64,000 nucleotides of DNA from Congregibacter variabilis (GCF_045689235.1 NZ_CP136864.1:2542001-2606000), one strand, 5' to 3'. Counted from the first letter of the stretch, positions 53,422-62,632 are shown. Numbers and translations are program-made. Notes: generated by a model not told the origin, from the letters alone.

Positions 53422-54049
53422 CGCTATCGCTATGCCTCCTGGGCTTACCGTTTCGGGAGACATCGTTGTCGCAACGGGCAACCAGGGAAAGGTCGTAGAA
53501 CTGGCACGCCTGTTTGCTCAGCTGCCGGTCAATCTCCGCCCCCAATCTCAATTTAAGGTCATCGCCGCAGAAGAGACTGGATTGACCTTTGTCGAAAATG
53601 CGATTCTAAAGGCGCGGGCCGTGGCGGAGCAGACCGGCCTGCCGGCACTCGCCGATGACTCCGGCCTGGAAGTCGATGCCTTGCTTGGGGCTCCCGGAGT
53701 GCATTCTGCGCGCTATGCCGAAGGCAGTGACGGCGATGACGAAGCAAACAAAAGCAAACTCATAAAAGCGATGGCCGAGGTCCCTGACGGCTTACGTCAG
53801 GCGCGCTTTCATTGCGTTTTGGTACTTCTAAGACATCCCAAGGACCCAGTGCCACTCATAGCACAGGGGCACTGGGAAGGCGTGATTCTTCGGGAGCCTC
53901 AGGGCGATGCCGGCTTTGGCTATGACCCGCTCTTCTTTGTACCCAGCCACGGCGTAAGCGCAGCGGAGCTGGACCCGGCAGTGAAGAACGCCATCAGTCA
54001 TCGCGGGCGCGCCGCCGCAGATATGCTCGCGCTGCTTGGTCAGCACTGA
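53414..54049 (+). CDS. rdgB: XTP/dITP pyrophosphatase RdgB
   Basis: 211 residues from the ATG at 53414, which overlaps DUF4426 by 8 bp; the open frame continues upstream in a region already coding in another frame. It removes dITP, XTP and related bases from the nucleotide pool. Motifs: IVVATGNQGKVVELARLF, TFVENAILKARAVAE, LADDSGLEVDALLGAPGVHSARYAE and GFGYDPLFFVP. Confidence 0.96.
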   Translation: MTDAIAMPPGLTVSGDIVVATGNQGKVVELARLFAQLPVNLRPQSQFKVIAAEETGLTFVENAILKARAVAEQTGLPALADDSGLEVDALLGAPGVHSARYAEGSDGDDEANKSKLIKAMAEVPDGLRQARFHCVLVLLRHPKDPVPLIAQGHWEGVILREPQGDAGFGYDPLFFVPSHGVSAAELDPAVKNAISHRGRAAADMLALLGQH

Positions 54050-54063
54050 AAACCTTACACTCA

Positions 54064-55197
54064 ATGGAAGCGCCCCAGCTCGGACTGTACATCCATATCC
54101 CCTGGTGCGAACGCAAGTGCCCCTACTGCGATTTCAATTCTCACGAGGCCCCGGAGATTCCCGAGACTGCCTATACTGACGCGCTCATTGAAGATTTACT
54201 GAAGGAAACGCAGGATCAGCGTCGCGAGATAGACACCGTGTTTATTGGTGGAGGTACGCCAAGTCTGTTTAGCGTAGACGCCATTTCCCGGCTTCTGGAC
54301 GCGGTACGCAGCGCTGGCTTGGCCGAGCGTGCAGAAGTCACCATGGAAGCCAACCCCGGCAGCGTCGAGACCGCTCGCCTGCAGGGATACACCCAGGCCG
54401 GAGTCACACGATTTTCCTTAGGTATACAAAGCTTCAACGACACCTGCCTGCAGTCTCTGGGGCGTATTCACGATAGTGATATGGCCCGCCGTGCGGCAGC
54501 CGCAGCCAGCACATCGGGAGCACGCAGCTACAACATTGATCTCATGCACGGGCTTCCAATGCAAGGTCTGGAGTGGGGACTTGAAGACATACGCAGCGCC
54601 CTGGCCCTGAAGCCACCGCATATTTCCTGGTACCAGCTCACTATTGAGCCCAACACCCGCTTTTATTCAAATCCACCGCGGCTTCCCTCGGAGTCTATCC
54701 TTGGCAACCTCGAAGATGAAGGCGCGCGCTTACTCAGTGCAGCGGGGTACCAGCGGTACGAAGTATCAGCCTGGGCGCAGCCGGGGCAGGAGTGTCAGCA
54801 CAATCTCAACTACTGGCGCTTTGGCGACTATCTGGCCATCGGTGCTGGAGCCCATGGCAAGCTCAGCACAGAACACGGTCAAGTTTTTCGCTACAACAAA
54901 ACCCGGCAGCCTGATGACTATCTGGCGACCGGAGGCACTGAGCGGCGAGCTATACGCTGGCTCGGTGAAAGCGACAGGCAGGGGGAGTTCATGCTCAATG
55001 CGCTGCGACTCTCCGCAGGCTTTAGTCTGGAACTATTCGAGGCTCGCACGGGACTGGACGCCCAGCGCATTGAGACCACGGTGACACGGTTGGTAGATCG
55101 GGGTTTGCTAAATCATAATCAAAGCCAGATCAGTACCACTGAACTTGGACGGCGCTTTTTAGACGATGTTGTGGGCGCGTTTTTCGTCGAGTCCTAA
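54064..55197 (+). CDS. hemW: Radical SAM family haem chaperone HemW
   Basis: 377 residues. Radical SAM cluster motif in YIHIPWCERKCPYCDFNSH (Cys at about 15, 19 and 22), followed by VFIGGGTPSLFS and the C-terminal HemN-type domain with FMLNALRLSAGF. HemW proteins resemble coproporphyrinogen dehydrogenase but act in haem trafficking. It begins 14 bp after rdgB and ends overlapping trmB by 4 bp convergently. Confidence 0.95.
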   Translation: MEAPQLGLYIHIPWCERKCPYCDFNSHEAPEIPETAYTDALIEDLLKETQDQRREIDTVFIGGGTPSLFSVDAISRLLDAVRSAGLAERAEVTMEANPGSVETARLQGYTQAGVTRFSLGIQSFNDTCLQSLGRIHDSDMARRAAAAASTSGARSYNIDLMHGLPMQGLEWGLEDIRSALALKPPHISWYQLTIEPNTRFYSNPPRLPSESILGNLEDEGARLLSAAGYQRYEVSAWAQPGQECQHNLNYWRFGDYLAIGAGAHGKLSTEHGQVFRYNKTRQPDDYLATGGTERRAIRWLGESDRQGEFMLNALRLSAGFSLELFEARTGLDAQRIETTVTRLVDRGLLNHNQSQISTTELGRRFLDDVVGAFFVES

Positions 55198-55892
55198 GCT
55201 TCGCTTGAGCGGCGATAGAGTAAATCCCAAACGCCATGCCCCAGACGCTGACCTCGAAGCTCAAATTTTGTAAGGGGGCGCTCTTGCGGCCGCGGCACAT
55301 AAGTACCGTCACTCGCGCAGTTTTCAAGAGACGAGGCGGCATTGAGCACCTCTAGCATATGCTCAGCGTAGGGCTCCCAATCAGTTGCCAGATGCAACAC
55401 GCCACCGGGGCTCAGGCGCGACACCAATAGCTCGGTAAACTCCGGCTGGATCAAGCGCCGCTTGTTGTGGCGTTTCTTGTGCCAAGGGTCGGGGAAAAAA
55501 ATTTGCACGCGCTGTAAAGATCCCGGCGCGATGCAGTTCTCAAGAACTTCTACCGCGTCGTGACACATTACCCGGATGTTATTCAGGTCTCGCTCCAAAG
55601 CACCGTGAAGCAGGCGCCCCACACCTGGACGATGGACTTCCACACCCAAATACTGTGTAGCGGGTCGTTCAGCGGCCATATCCACCAGGGACTGCCCCAT
55701 GCCAAAGCCGATCTCGAGCACGCGCTCACCGGCAGCACCAAACAATGCGTCGAAATCAAGGAGTTCGGGCGTGTAATCAATACCCCAGAGCGGCCAGCCC
55801 TCATCAAAGCCTCGTTGCTGAGCCTCCGTCATGCGCCCGGCACGGAGTACAAAGCTCTTGATGCGCCGCTGTTTTAGCGAACTATCTGTCAC
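55194..55892 (-). CDS. trmB: tRNA (guanine-N7)-methyltransferase
   Basis: 232 residues from a GTG at 55892, chosen because the longer frame overlaps the DUF423 gene and the family begins near RRIKSFVLRAGRMTEAQ. It makes m7G46 in tRNA. SAM loop LEIGFGMGQSLVDMA, and IFFPDPWHKKRHNKRRL that binds tRNA. It follows DUF423 on the same strand. Confidence 0.92.
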   Translation of the reverse strand: MTDSSLKQRRIKSFVLRAGRMTEAQQRGFDEGWPLWGIDYTPELLDFDALFGAAGERVLEIGFGMGQSLVDMAAERPATQYLGVEVHRPGVGRLLHGALERDLNNIRVMCHDAVEVLENCIAPGSLQRVQIFFPDPWHKKRHNKRRLIQPEFTELLVSRLSPGGVLHLATDWEPYAEHMLEVLNAASSLENCASDGTYVPRPQERPLTKFELRGQRLGHGVWDLLYRRSSEA

Positions 55893-55896
55893 CGAA

Positions 55897-56277
55897 TCAT
55901 TGGCCCAGCAGCTGCCATCCAGCGGCAGCAAGACAGGCCCATCCTGCAATGAATGCCAAACCGCCAAGGGGCGTAACTGCGCCCAACCAGCGCAGGCCCG
56001 AAAAGCTCAAAATATAGAGGCTGCCGGAAAACAGCACGATGCCCAGCAGGAACAAGAACACACTGGACTTGAGGAGCATCGAAGAAGGGAACTGGGCAAG
56101 CAAAAGGCCTGCCGCAAGAAGCGCAAGACTGTGAAAAAACTGATACTGCACGGCGGTCTCGTAAACGCTGAGAGAGTAGGCATCAAAACGATCGCGGAGT
56201 GCGTGGGCACCAAAGGCACCGAAGGCAACCCCCAGTAGACCGCCAAGTGCCCCCAAGAAAAATGCTAGCTGTGCCAT
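55897..56277 (-). CDS. DUF423 family membrane protein
   Basis: 126 residues with four hydrophobic segments. The N-terminal AFFLGALGGLLGVAFGAFGAHALRD, the central YETAVQYQFFHSLALL and the final helix GLAFIAGWACLAAAGW are the DUF423/YgdD pattern. Function unknown. It lies 65 bp beyond rpoH and directly ahead of trmB. Confidence 0.92.
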   Translation of the reverse strand: MAQLAFFLGALGGLLGVAFGAFGAHALRDRFDAYSLSVYETAVQYQFFHSLALLAAGLLLAQFPSSMLLKSSVFLFLLGIVLFSGSLYILSFSGLRWLGAVTPLGGLAFIAGWACLAAAGWQLLGQ

Positions 56278-56342
56278 CTATAGCGCCAATCGAGTAATGA
56301 AAGAGTCCCGGTACCACAGCACCTTCGCATCACCTAAAACAA

Positions 56343-57281
56343 TTAGGCGATCAGAACCTGCCGAATCTTTTTCATGGCGGCCTGCTCAAGCTGACGGATA
56401 CGTTCTGCCGACACACCGTACTCTGCAGCCAGTTCATGCAGTGTCGCTTTATCGTCGGTGAGCCATCGCTGGGCAAGAATATTACGACTGCGTTCATCAA
56501 GATCTGCGATCGCAGCGTGTAACTGTGCCTGGCTGTCCGCCTGCCATTCGCTGTCCTCAACGTCGATGGCGGGATCTGCGGAACGATCTTCTAAATAGTA
56601 CTGCGGGGCCTGCCAACCTTCGTCATCGTCGCTACCTGCGGGCGCGTCAAAGGCCACGTCGTGGCTACTCAGACGACCCTCCATGCGGTGGACCTCCTGA
56701 ACATCGACACCCAGGTCATTAGCCACCGCCTTTGCTTCGTCAGCGCTAAGCCACGCCAGAGATTTCTTTGCGCCGCGCAGATTAAAGAACAACTTACGCT
56801 GGGCTTTAGTGGTCGCGACCTTCACGATGCGCCAATTGCGCAAAATATATTCGTGGATTTCAGCCTTGATCCAATGCACGGCAAAAGACACCAGACGCAC
56901 GCCCTTGGTGGGATCAAAGCGCTTGACCGCCTTCATCAAGCCCACATTACCTTCCTGGATAAGATCGGCTTCTGCGAGACCATAGCCACGATAACTGCGT
57001 GCAATATGCGCAACAAAACGCAAATGCGACATGACCAGCTCCCGAGCAGCCTGCACGTCACCGTCGTAAAACAGTTTCTCTGCCAGCATGTGCTCTCGCT
57101 CTGCGCTGAGCACGGGCACACGGCCAACAGCCTGTACATAAGCAGCAAGGTTGGCGCCGGGAACCATTTGGTCAACGGCCAACATTTGTGTGCCCGGTAC
57201 AGACGCCACTTCAAGATCGTCAGCGCCAAAGGCATTATCAAAAGTTGTAGCTGTCATCGGTGTAGTCATTAGTCCTGTCAC
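56343..57281 (-). CDS. rpoH: RNA polymerase heat-shock sigma factor RpoH (sigma-32)
   Basis: 312 residues from a GTG at 57281 with GGAG six bases upstream. Region 2 reads SHLRFVAHIARSYRGYGLAEADLIQEGNVGLMKA, and the RpoH box QRKLFFNLRGAKKSL is intact, as is the C-terminal helix-turn-helix EYGVSAERIRQLE. It is about 28 residues longer than the E. coli protein, mainly at the N-terminus. A CIRCE element lies 28 to 54 bp upstream, implying HrcA control in addition to whatever mRNA thermosensor may exist. It follows ftsX on the same strand. Confidence 0.96.
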   Translation of the reverse strand: MTGLMTTPMTATTFDNAFGADDLEVASVPGTQMLAVDQMVPGANLAAYVQAVGRVPVLSAEREHMLAEKLFYDGDVQAARELVMSHLRFVAHIARSYRGYGLAEADLIQEGNVGLMKAVKRFDPTKGVRLVSFAVHWIKAEIHEYILRNWRIVKVATTKAQRKLFFNLRGAKKSLAWLSADEAKAVANDLGVDVQEVHRMEGRLSSHDVAFDAPAGSDDDEGWQAPQYYLEDRSADPAIDVEDSEWQADSQAQLHAAIADLDERSRNILAQRWLTDDKATLHELAAEYGVSAERIRQLEQAAMKKIRQVLIA

Positions 57282-57308
57282 GGCCTACTCCAAAACGGGG
57301 AACGGATT

Positions 57309-57335
57309 CTAGCACTCTCAGTATTAGAGTGCTAA
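57309..57335 (-). promoter_or_regulatory. CIRCE element (HrcA operator) upstream of rpoH
   Basis: Minus strand: TTAGCACTC-TAATACTGA-GAGTGCTAG. The CIRCE consensus is TTAGCACTC-N9-GAGTGCTAA, so 17 of 18 arm bases match and the spacer is exactly nine. A possible -10 (TAGAAT, 57306-57311) overlaps its end, so a bound HrcA would block the start. hrcA itself is not in this window. Confidence 0.85.
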
Positions 57336-57399
57336 ATCAAGGAAAGTTCCCTCCACCCTATCGCTTATTCTATTTTGTTATATCGAATGCCTGTCTAAC

Positions 57400-58377
57400 T
57401 CAGCGCGGCTCTATCGCCTTGAGGTGTCTTGCCACCGCGAGCCAGGCGCCAGTAAGGCCCAGCAGTGCGCCCAGCAGAACCAGTTGCAGGCTGTTGACGA
57501 GTCCCAGGCCCTGAAGAGCAAAAGTGCTCTGATAAGCAGCGGACAGGGCATTCACCGGCGATTCAAGTAACAGCGTGCCCAAGCTGACAAGGATAGCGGC
57601 TACTACACCACCACCCAAACCAAACCATAGCCCGGTGTACAGCAGCGGACGGCGCACAAAGGCGTCCGAGCCACCCACTAGCTTGACGATCACAATCTCG
57701 TCGCGGCGACTCTCGATCGCCAGGCGTATGGTGTTTCCCAACACCAGTACTACAGCGGCCAGCAGCAAGGCAGCAAGCAACTGAACGGAGCGACGCCCGA
57801 GTGTCATCAGGGACTGCAAACGTTGCAACCACAAGGTATCGAGGAGCGCCTCCTGTACAGCAGGCAATTCTTCGAGCTCAGCACGAAGAGCTCCCAGCGC
57901 TTCCGGCGCTGCAGCTACCGGGTCAATGAGGAGCAAATGCGGCAGCGGATTCTCTGGGAGGCCCTGAGCAAGCTCACCCATGCCCGAGCGCTCCACAAAC
58001 TCTGCCAGCGCCTGATCACGGTCAATAAACTTCGCGCTTTTCACATCATCACGCTGCGCCAGAGTCAGGGCCAGGCTCCGGGCGTCCTCGGGCTGTGCAT
58101 CCATTTGCAGGAATACCGACAGCTGCGCCGGCCGGTCCAAGTGCGCCGAAAGCTGCGCCACGTTATCCAGCACCACCCACAACCCACTGGGTAGGGCGAT
58201 GGCAATACCAATCACCAACCAGGTCATAGCGCTTGAAACGGGTTGCTGCAGCACCTTGGCCAGACTTTCCGCAGCGGATTGGCTATGGTGCCGACGCCAG
58301 CCGCGCCAGCGCTGCACCCAGCGAATGCGTCGGGGCCGCGCATTGCCCCCTGCTGATTTAGCGGACTTACGCGCCAT
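57400..58377 (-). CDS. ftsX: Cell division ABC transporter permease FtsX
   Basis: 325 residues from the ATG at 58377; a longer frame overlaps ftsE further. Cytoplasmic basic N-terminus, first membrane helix near SAMTWLVIGIAIALPSGLWVV, a periplasmic loop of about 100 residues that recruits division hydrolase activators, then three C-terminal helices (VQLLAALLLAAVVLVLG, the GLWFGLGGGVVAAILVSLG region and LQLVLLGALLGLTGAWLAV). It acts with FtsE. Its start overlaps ftsE by 11 bp. Confidence 0.94.
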   Translation of the reverse strand: MARKSAKSAGGNARPRRIRWVQRWRGWRRHHSQSAAESLAKVLQQPVSSAMTWLVIGIAIALPSGLWVVLDNVAQLSAHLDRPAQLSVFLQMDAQPEDARSLALTLAQRDDVKSAKFIDRDQALAEFVERSGMGELAQGLPENPLPHLLLIDPVAAAPEALGALRAELEELPAVQEALLDTLWLQRLQSLMTLGRRSVQLLAALLLAAVVLVLGNTIRLAIESRRDEIVIVKLVGGSDAFVRRPLLYTGLWFGLGGGVVAAILVSLGTLLLESPVNALSAAYQSTFALQGLGLVNSLQLVLLGALLGLTGAWLAVARHLKAIEPR

Positions 58378-59044
58378 CAATAGTGATCTCAGGAGACACC
58401 AGGCGGCCATCCTTCAAGGTCAGAATACGATGTCGCAAGCGCGAGATCAGGGCCAGATCGTGGCTGGCGATGAGCACCGTCACACCCACGCGACTGAAGT
58501 CCACAAACAGTTGCATGATCTCTGCAGACAGCTCCGGATCAAGGTTGCCGGTGGGCTCGTCTGCCAGAAGAATAGAAGGCCGACCAACCACGGCGCGGGC
58601 AATACCCACACGCTGCTGCTCTCCGCCGGACAGGGCCAGAGGCATGGCCTGAACCCGGTCCAGCAAACCCACTTTATCCAGCGCAGCGTTTACCCGACGA
58701 TTAATATCGCGATACTCAAAACCCGCGATCTGCAAAGGTAGCGCCACGTTGTCAAAAACCGGACGGTCCATAAGCAATTTGTGGTTCTGAAACACTACCC
58801 CAATAGACTGCCGATGGCGGGGAATGCTCCCCCGGCGGAACTTACCAAGGTCAGCGCCGGCAACAACCACACGACCGCGACTGGGCCGCTCCATAAGCAT
58901 AATCAGTCGAAGGAGAGTGCTCTTACCGGCACCAGAATGACCGGTGAGAAATACCAGCTCCTCCTGATCTATAGAAAAGCTGACCTCGCGCAGCGCATCG
59001 TGGCTGTTGTCGTAGCGTTTGCTGACACGCTCGAAGCTGATCAT
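58367..59044 (-). CDS. ftsE: Cell division ATP-binding protein FtsE
   Basis: 225 residues from the ATG at 59044, matching the E. coli beginning MIxFExVSKxY; a TTG at 59056 would overlap ftsY's stop. ABC ATPase with Walker A LTGHSGAGKSTLL, signature LSGGEQQRVGIARA, Walker B ILLADEPTGNLD and switch His in LIASHDLALISR. With FtsX it regulates septal wall hydrolysis. It is the middle gene of ftsY-ftsE-ftsX. Confidence 0.96.
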   Translation of the reverse strand: MISFERVSKRYDNSHDALREVSFSIDQEELVFLTGHSGAGKSTLLRLIMLMERPSRGRVVVAGADLGKFRRGSIPRHRQSIGVVFQNHKLLMDRPVFDNVALPLQIAGFEYRDINRRVNAALDKVGLLDRVQAMPLALSGGEQQRVGIARAVVGRPSILLADEPTGNLDPELSAEIMQLFVDFSRVGVTVLIASHDLALISRLRHRILTLKDGRLVSPEITIDGA

Positions 59045-59052
59045 GGCATAGG

Positions 59053-60090
59053 TCAATCGCGATCAAACAGCGCCTGTATAAACTCTTCGGCCACAAAGGG
59101 ACGAAGGTCCAGAGCAGATTCTCCAACGCCAATAAAACGAATGGGCAGCCCCAGGCGTCTGGCGATAGCAAAGATAACGCCGCCTTTTGCTGTTCCATCG
59201 AGCTTGGTCAGCGTCAGCCCCGTGACCCCCACGGCATCGCGAAACTGCGAGGCCTGCGAGAGCGCATTTTGTCCCGTACCGGCATCAAGCACGAGCATCA
59301 CCTCGTGAGGCGCCTGGGGGTTGAGCTTGCCCATCACCCGCACCACCTTACTCAGTTCGTCCATCAGGTGGCTTTTATTGGAGAGCCGCCCCGCAGTATC
59401 CGCAATAAGAACGTCGACGCCCCGGGCGGTGGCCGCCTGTAAGGCGTCATAAATCACTGAGGCGCTATCAGCGCCGGTGTGCTGCGCGATCACCGGTATA
59501 TCGTGCCGCTCCCCCCAGTGCTGTAACTGCTCCACCGCGGCGGCGCGAAATGTATCGCCCGCAGCCAACATGACCGAGCGACCCTCTTCCTGAAAGCGTC
59601 GCGCCAACTTGCCGATGGTCGTGGTTTTACCTACCCCGTTAACACCGACCATGAGAATCACAAACGGCGCACCCGTACTCACATCAAGGTTTTTCTCGCA
59701 GGGCTGCAAAATGCTCTGGAGCTCTTCCCGCAGGCCCTGCATCAGCGCCTCTGGATCAGACAGCTCCTTGCGCGACACCCGGTCTGTGAGGTGGGCAATG
59801 ATTTCACTGGTGGCTTCGATACCCACGTCTGCCATAAGAAGCTGTGATTCAAGTTCCTCGAGTAGATCAGCATCGATGGTTTTTCGACCCAAAAACAAAT
59901 TGCCAAAACCGGCAGCCAAACTGTCGCTGGTACGGCCCAGGCCCCGCTTCAAACGACCAAAAAAGCCGGGGCCGGTAGGGTCCTTGTCATCCTCACTCGG
60001 CTCAGAATCGACGGGCGCGGGCACCTGCGACACATCCGGCGGGACATCTTCTTTGGCTTCTTCTGGCTTGGATCGGAAAAACTTCATCAC
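59053..60090 (-). CDS. ftsY: Signal recognition particle receptor FtsY
   Basis: 345 residues. SRP receptor GTPase at the inner membrane. A short acidic N-terminal domain (about 1-40) precedes the NG domain: G1 LMVGVNGVGKTTTIGKLARRF, G3 ADTAGRLSNKSHLMDEL, G4 TKLDGTAKGGV. The acidic domain is much shorter than in E. coli, as in Pseudomonas. It starts the ftsY-ftsE-ftsX operon and is divergent from rsmD. Confidence 0.96.
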   Translation of the reverse strand: MMKFFRSKPEEAKEDVPPDVSQVPAPVDSEPSEDDKDPTGPGFFGRLKRGLGRTSDSLAAGFGNLFLGRKTIDADLLEELESQLLMADVGIEATSEIIAHLTDRVSRKELSDPEALMQGLREELQSILQPCEKNLDVSTGAPFVILMVGVNGVGKTTTIGKLARRFQEEGRSVMLAAGDTFRAAAVEQLQHWGERHDIPVIAQHTGADSASVIYDALQAATARGVDVLIADTAGRLSNKSHLMDELSKVVRVMGKLNPQAPHEVMLVLDAGTGQNALSQASQFRDAVGVTGLTLTKLDGTAKGGVIFAIARRLGLPIRFIGVGESALDLRPFVAEEFIQALFDRD

Positions 60091-60174
60091 TAAAAAGCTT
60101 CGACTCCGGCGTGTGTTGTCATCGGGTGTCTATCGTATCATCGCGGGGATTCAAGCTGCGATGGGAGTATCTTC

Positions 60175-60750
60175 TTGGGAGCAACAAAAGGGACAGGGCA
60201 GCTACGGATTATCGCCGGCCAGTGGCGGGGCCGAAAGCTGCCTGTGGCAAATCTTGCCGGTCTGCGCCCGTCTACAGATCGAATTCGCGAAACACTGTTT
60301 AACTGGCTCAGCCCGGACATAGTCGAAGCGCGCTGTCTGGACCTGTTTGCCGGCACCGGGGCATTGGGACTCGAAGCTCTGTCGCGAGGTGCAGCGTACT
60401 GCCAGTTTGTTGAGAACCAGGCACCTGCCGCTCATCTACTGCGGGACGCATTGGTAACTCTGCAAGCCGGCTCTCGTGGCGAGGTTCTTCAGGAGGACGC
60501 GACAAGGTTTCTGGCCCGAGCCGGAGAAGAGCCCTTTGATCTGGTGTTTCTCGACCCCCCTTTCGCCAGCAACCTCCTGGAGACCGCTTTGAATCAGCTC
60601 ACAAACAGCCCCTTACTGAGCAAGGACGCGCTGATTTATCTGGAATATGCGCCGTCCCAAAACCCCGATATCCCAGCGAACTGGGAACAATATCGAAGCA
60701 AAAAGAGCGCGGGGGTGATCTACGAACTCTATCGCAGAGAGTCCCCCTGA
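60175..60750 (+). CDS. rsmD: 16S rRNA m2G966 methyltransferase
   Basis: 191 residues from a TTG at 60175. N-terminal RIIAGQWRGRKLPVANLAGLRPSTDRIRET, SAM loop CLDLFAGTGALGLEALSRG and catalytic FLDPPFASNLLETAL. It methylates G966 in 16S rRNA. Divergent from ftsY across 84 bp, the conserved pair. Confidence 0.94.
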   Translation: MGATKGTGQLRIIAGQWRGRKLPVANLAGLRPSTDRIRETLFNWLSPDIVEARCLDLFAGTGALGLEALSRGAAYCQFVENQAPAAHLLRDALVTLQAGSRGEVLQEDATRFLARAGEEPFDLVFLDPPFASNLLETALNQLTNSPLLSKDALIYLEYAPSQNPDIPANWEQYRSKKSAGVIYELYRRESP

Positions 60751-60761
60751 TTGAGAGGGGG
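60743..60761 (+). terminator. Possible weak hairpin at the end of rsmD
   Basis: CCCCCT and AGGGGG around a seven-base loop form a stable stem that includes the rsmD stop codon. No T run follows, so it may only stabilise the transcript end; coaD begins 39 bp later. Confidence 0.3.
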
Positions 60762-60799
60762 GTGGCGATTGTTTAGTATCCCTGCTCCCTCTCAGTCGG

Positions 60800-61294
60800 A
60801 TGCACCGTGTGGACAATCAAACTGTTATTTATCCCGGGACCTTTGATCCCATTACCAACGGGCATATAGATCTTGTTGAGCGCGCCGCCAAGTTGTTTGA
60901 TCGCGTCGTTGTCGCCATCGCGTTTAGCGAGAAAAAAACACCGCTATTTGATCTGGATGAGCGCGTCGCTCTGTGTTCCGACGCTCTTTCGGGGTTCAAA
61001 AACGTGGAGGTAAAAGGGTTTAGCAACCTACTCACCGACTTTGCCATCAGCGAGAATGCGCGCTGCGTCTTGCGGGGGCTGCGCGCGGTGGCTGACTTTG
61101 AATATGAGTTCCAGCTGGCGAATATGAACCGGGCACTGTATCCCGAGTTCGAGAGCATCTTTCTCACCCCCAGCGAACACCTGTCATACATATCGTCATC
61201 GCTGGTTCGCGAAATCGCGGCATTGCAGGGAGATATCACTCCCTTTGTGCCGGGCAACGTTAGCGCGGCACTAGCACGGAAGTTCCCGAACTAA
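60800..61294 (+). CDS. coaD: Phosphopantetheine adenylyltransferase
   Basis: 164 residues. Nucleotidyltransferase in CoA synthesis, making dephospho-CoA from phosphopantetheine. Motif YPGTFDPITNGHIDLVERA with the (H/T)xGH-type GH pair, the segment LRGLRAVADFEYEFQLANMNR, and YISSSLVREIAAL near the C-terminus. It follows rsmD by 49 bp. Confidence 0.96.
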   Translation: MHRVDNQTVIYPGTFDPITNGHIDLVERAAKLFDRVVVAIAFSEKKTPLFDLDERVALCSDALSGFKNVEVKGFSNLLTDFAISENARCVLRGLRAVADFEYEFQLANMNRALYPEFESIFLTPSEHLSYISSSLVREIAALQGDITPFVPGNVSAALARKFPN

Positions 61295-61336
61295 TCTAAG
61301 AGGCTTTAATCAGCCGGGCAGAACCTGTGCCGGAGC

Positions 61337-61720
61337 TTACTGCTCTGGCTGGGCAGCAGCTGCTTCGGCTTCCTCTGCTTTACGGGCGCGTCGGCGTTCC
61401 GCGTCCTTGTAGCTGTATCCAGAAACCCTGCAACCAAGACAGCGCACAAAAGTTTCTTTTCCCGGGCCAAGCACAAGGTTTTCAGCTGACTCGGATACCG
61501 AACCCGCCAAAGCGGTAAACGGCAAAGAGATGATAAAGGCAGCACCGCCTACAGCAGTCATGACAAGGCCAATGGGACGCGCCACAACGAGATCACCGGC
61601 CATGGCGAAAGCATTTGGCTTTTCATCAATAGAACTCTGGGCAAACACCGACGGCGCCAACAATAGCGCGACAAGGACCAGGCCAATCTGACGTTTTACT
61701 TGCAGTATCTGAGCTAACAC
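61337..61720 (-). CDS. Small secreted or membrane-associated protein, family next to coaD/mutM
   Basis: 127 residues. N-terminal signal (about 8-27, LVLVALLLAPSVFA), a central hydrophobic helix (RPIGLVMTAVGGAAFIISLPFTAL), a motif FVRCLGCRV with two Cys, and a charged Ala/Glu tail. Similar small proteins are encoded near coaD and mutM in Pseudomonas-type genomes, where they are often labelled multidrug transporter without evidence. Function unknown. Confidence 0.75.
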   Translation of the reverse strand: MLAQILQVKRQIGLVLVALLLAPSVFAQSSIDEKPNAFAMAGDLVVARPIGLVMTAVGGAAFIISLPFTALAGSVSESAENLVLGPGKETFVRCLGCRVSGYSYKDAERRRARKAEEAEAAAAQPEQ

Positions 61721-61772
61721 GTTGTTTCCTCCGCAATAGGGGCTGTTTGAGCTCTCCCCAAGTGTACCCAGA

Positions 61773-62585
61773 TCAGCGCTGACAGGCTATGCAATAAACA
61801 CTCGCCCGCTGACCGATAACTTTGTCTCTCAACGCCTTCCCGCAGGCCTTACAAGGCTCTCCTGCGCGCCCGTAGACATACAGCTGCTGGGCGAAGTACC
61901 CCGGCTTGCCATCACCCCCTACAAAGTCACGAAGCGTAGTACCACCCTGATCTATAGCGTTAGTAAGTACTTGCTTTATGTGCCCGGCAAGGGTCTCGTA
62001 GCGCGCCAGGGATACGCGTTTTGCCGCGCGGTCCGGACGTATTCCTGCAAGGTACAGCGCCTCACTAGCGTAAATATTACCGACGCCAACAACCGTAGCG
62101 CCATCCATTATGAATGGCTTAATCGCAAGTTTACGTCCCCGGGAGAGCTCAAAGAGGCGCCCGCCATCGAAGTCCTGCGATAAGGGCTCTGGACCCAACT
62201 TAGCCAGAGGCGCGAGCGGCTCGCCGGTGGCAAACCACTGAAAACTTCCAAAGCGTCGCGGATCGTTGTAACGCAGCACGGCCCCGCTATCGAGCTTTAT
62301 ATCGATGTGGTCATGTTTAGCGACAGTCTGAGGCTCCAGGAGTACGCGCAGTGAACCAGACATACCCAGATGCACGATTAGGGTTCCACGATCCATGCGA
62401 AACAGCAGGTATTTTGCACGACGCTCCAACGCAAGAATGGCCTGCCCGTGGAGAATCTCTGGCAGAGACGAAAGCACGGGCCAACGCAAGCGGGTGTCTC
62501 TAAGTGTGACGGCGACGACACGACGACCCTCGCTGTGGGCACGCAGGCCTCGACGAGTCGTCTCGACTTCAGGTAGTTCAGGCAT
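61773..62585 (-). CDS. mutM: Formamidopyrimidine-DNA glycosylase
   Basis: 270 residues from the ATG at 62585, which puts catalytic Pro2 in place (MPELPEVETTRRGL). Bifunctional glycosylase/lyase that removes 8-oxoguanine. The helix-two-turn-helix region GVGNIYASEALYLAGIRP and a complete C-terminal zinc finger (CKACGKAL...VYCIACQR) are visible. A terminator upstream separates it from rpmG. Confidence 0.97.
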   Translation of the reverse strand: MPELPEVETTRRGLRAHSEGRRVVAVTLRDTRLRWPVLSSLPEILHGQAILALERRAKYLLFRMDRGTLIVHLGMSGSLRVLLEPQTVAKHDHIDIKLDSGAVLRYNDPRRFGSFQWFATGEPLAPLAKLGPEPLSQDFDGGRLFELSRGRKLAIKPFIMDGATVVGVGNIYASEALYLAGIRPDRAAKRVSLARYETLAGHIKQVLTNAIDQGGTTLRDFVGGDGKPGYFAQQLYVYGRAGEPCKACGKALRDKVIGQRASVYCIACQR

Positions 62586-62632
62586 GGGCGCGACTCCCTG
62601 GCTTATCTTTGGGAACAAAAAGCTTTAGGTAC

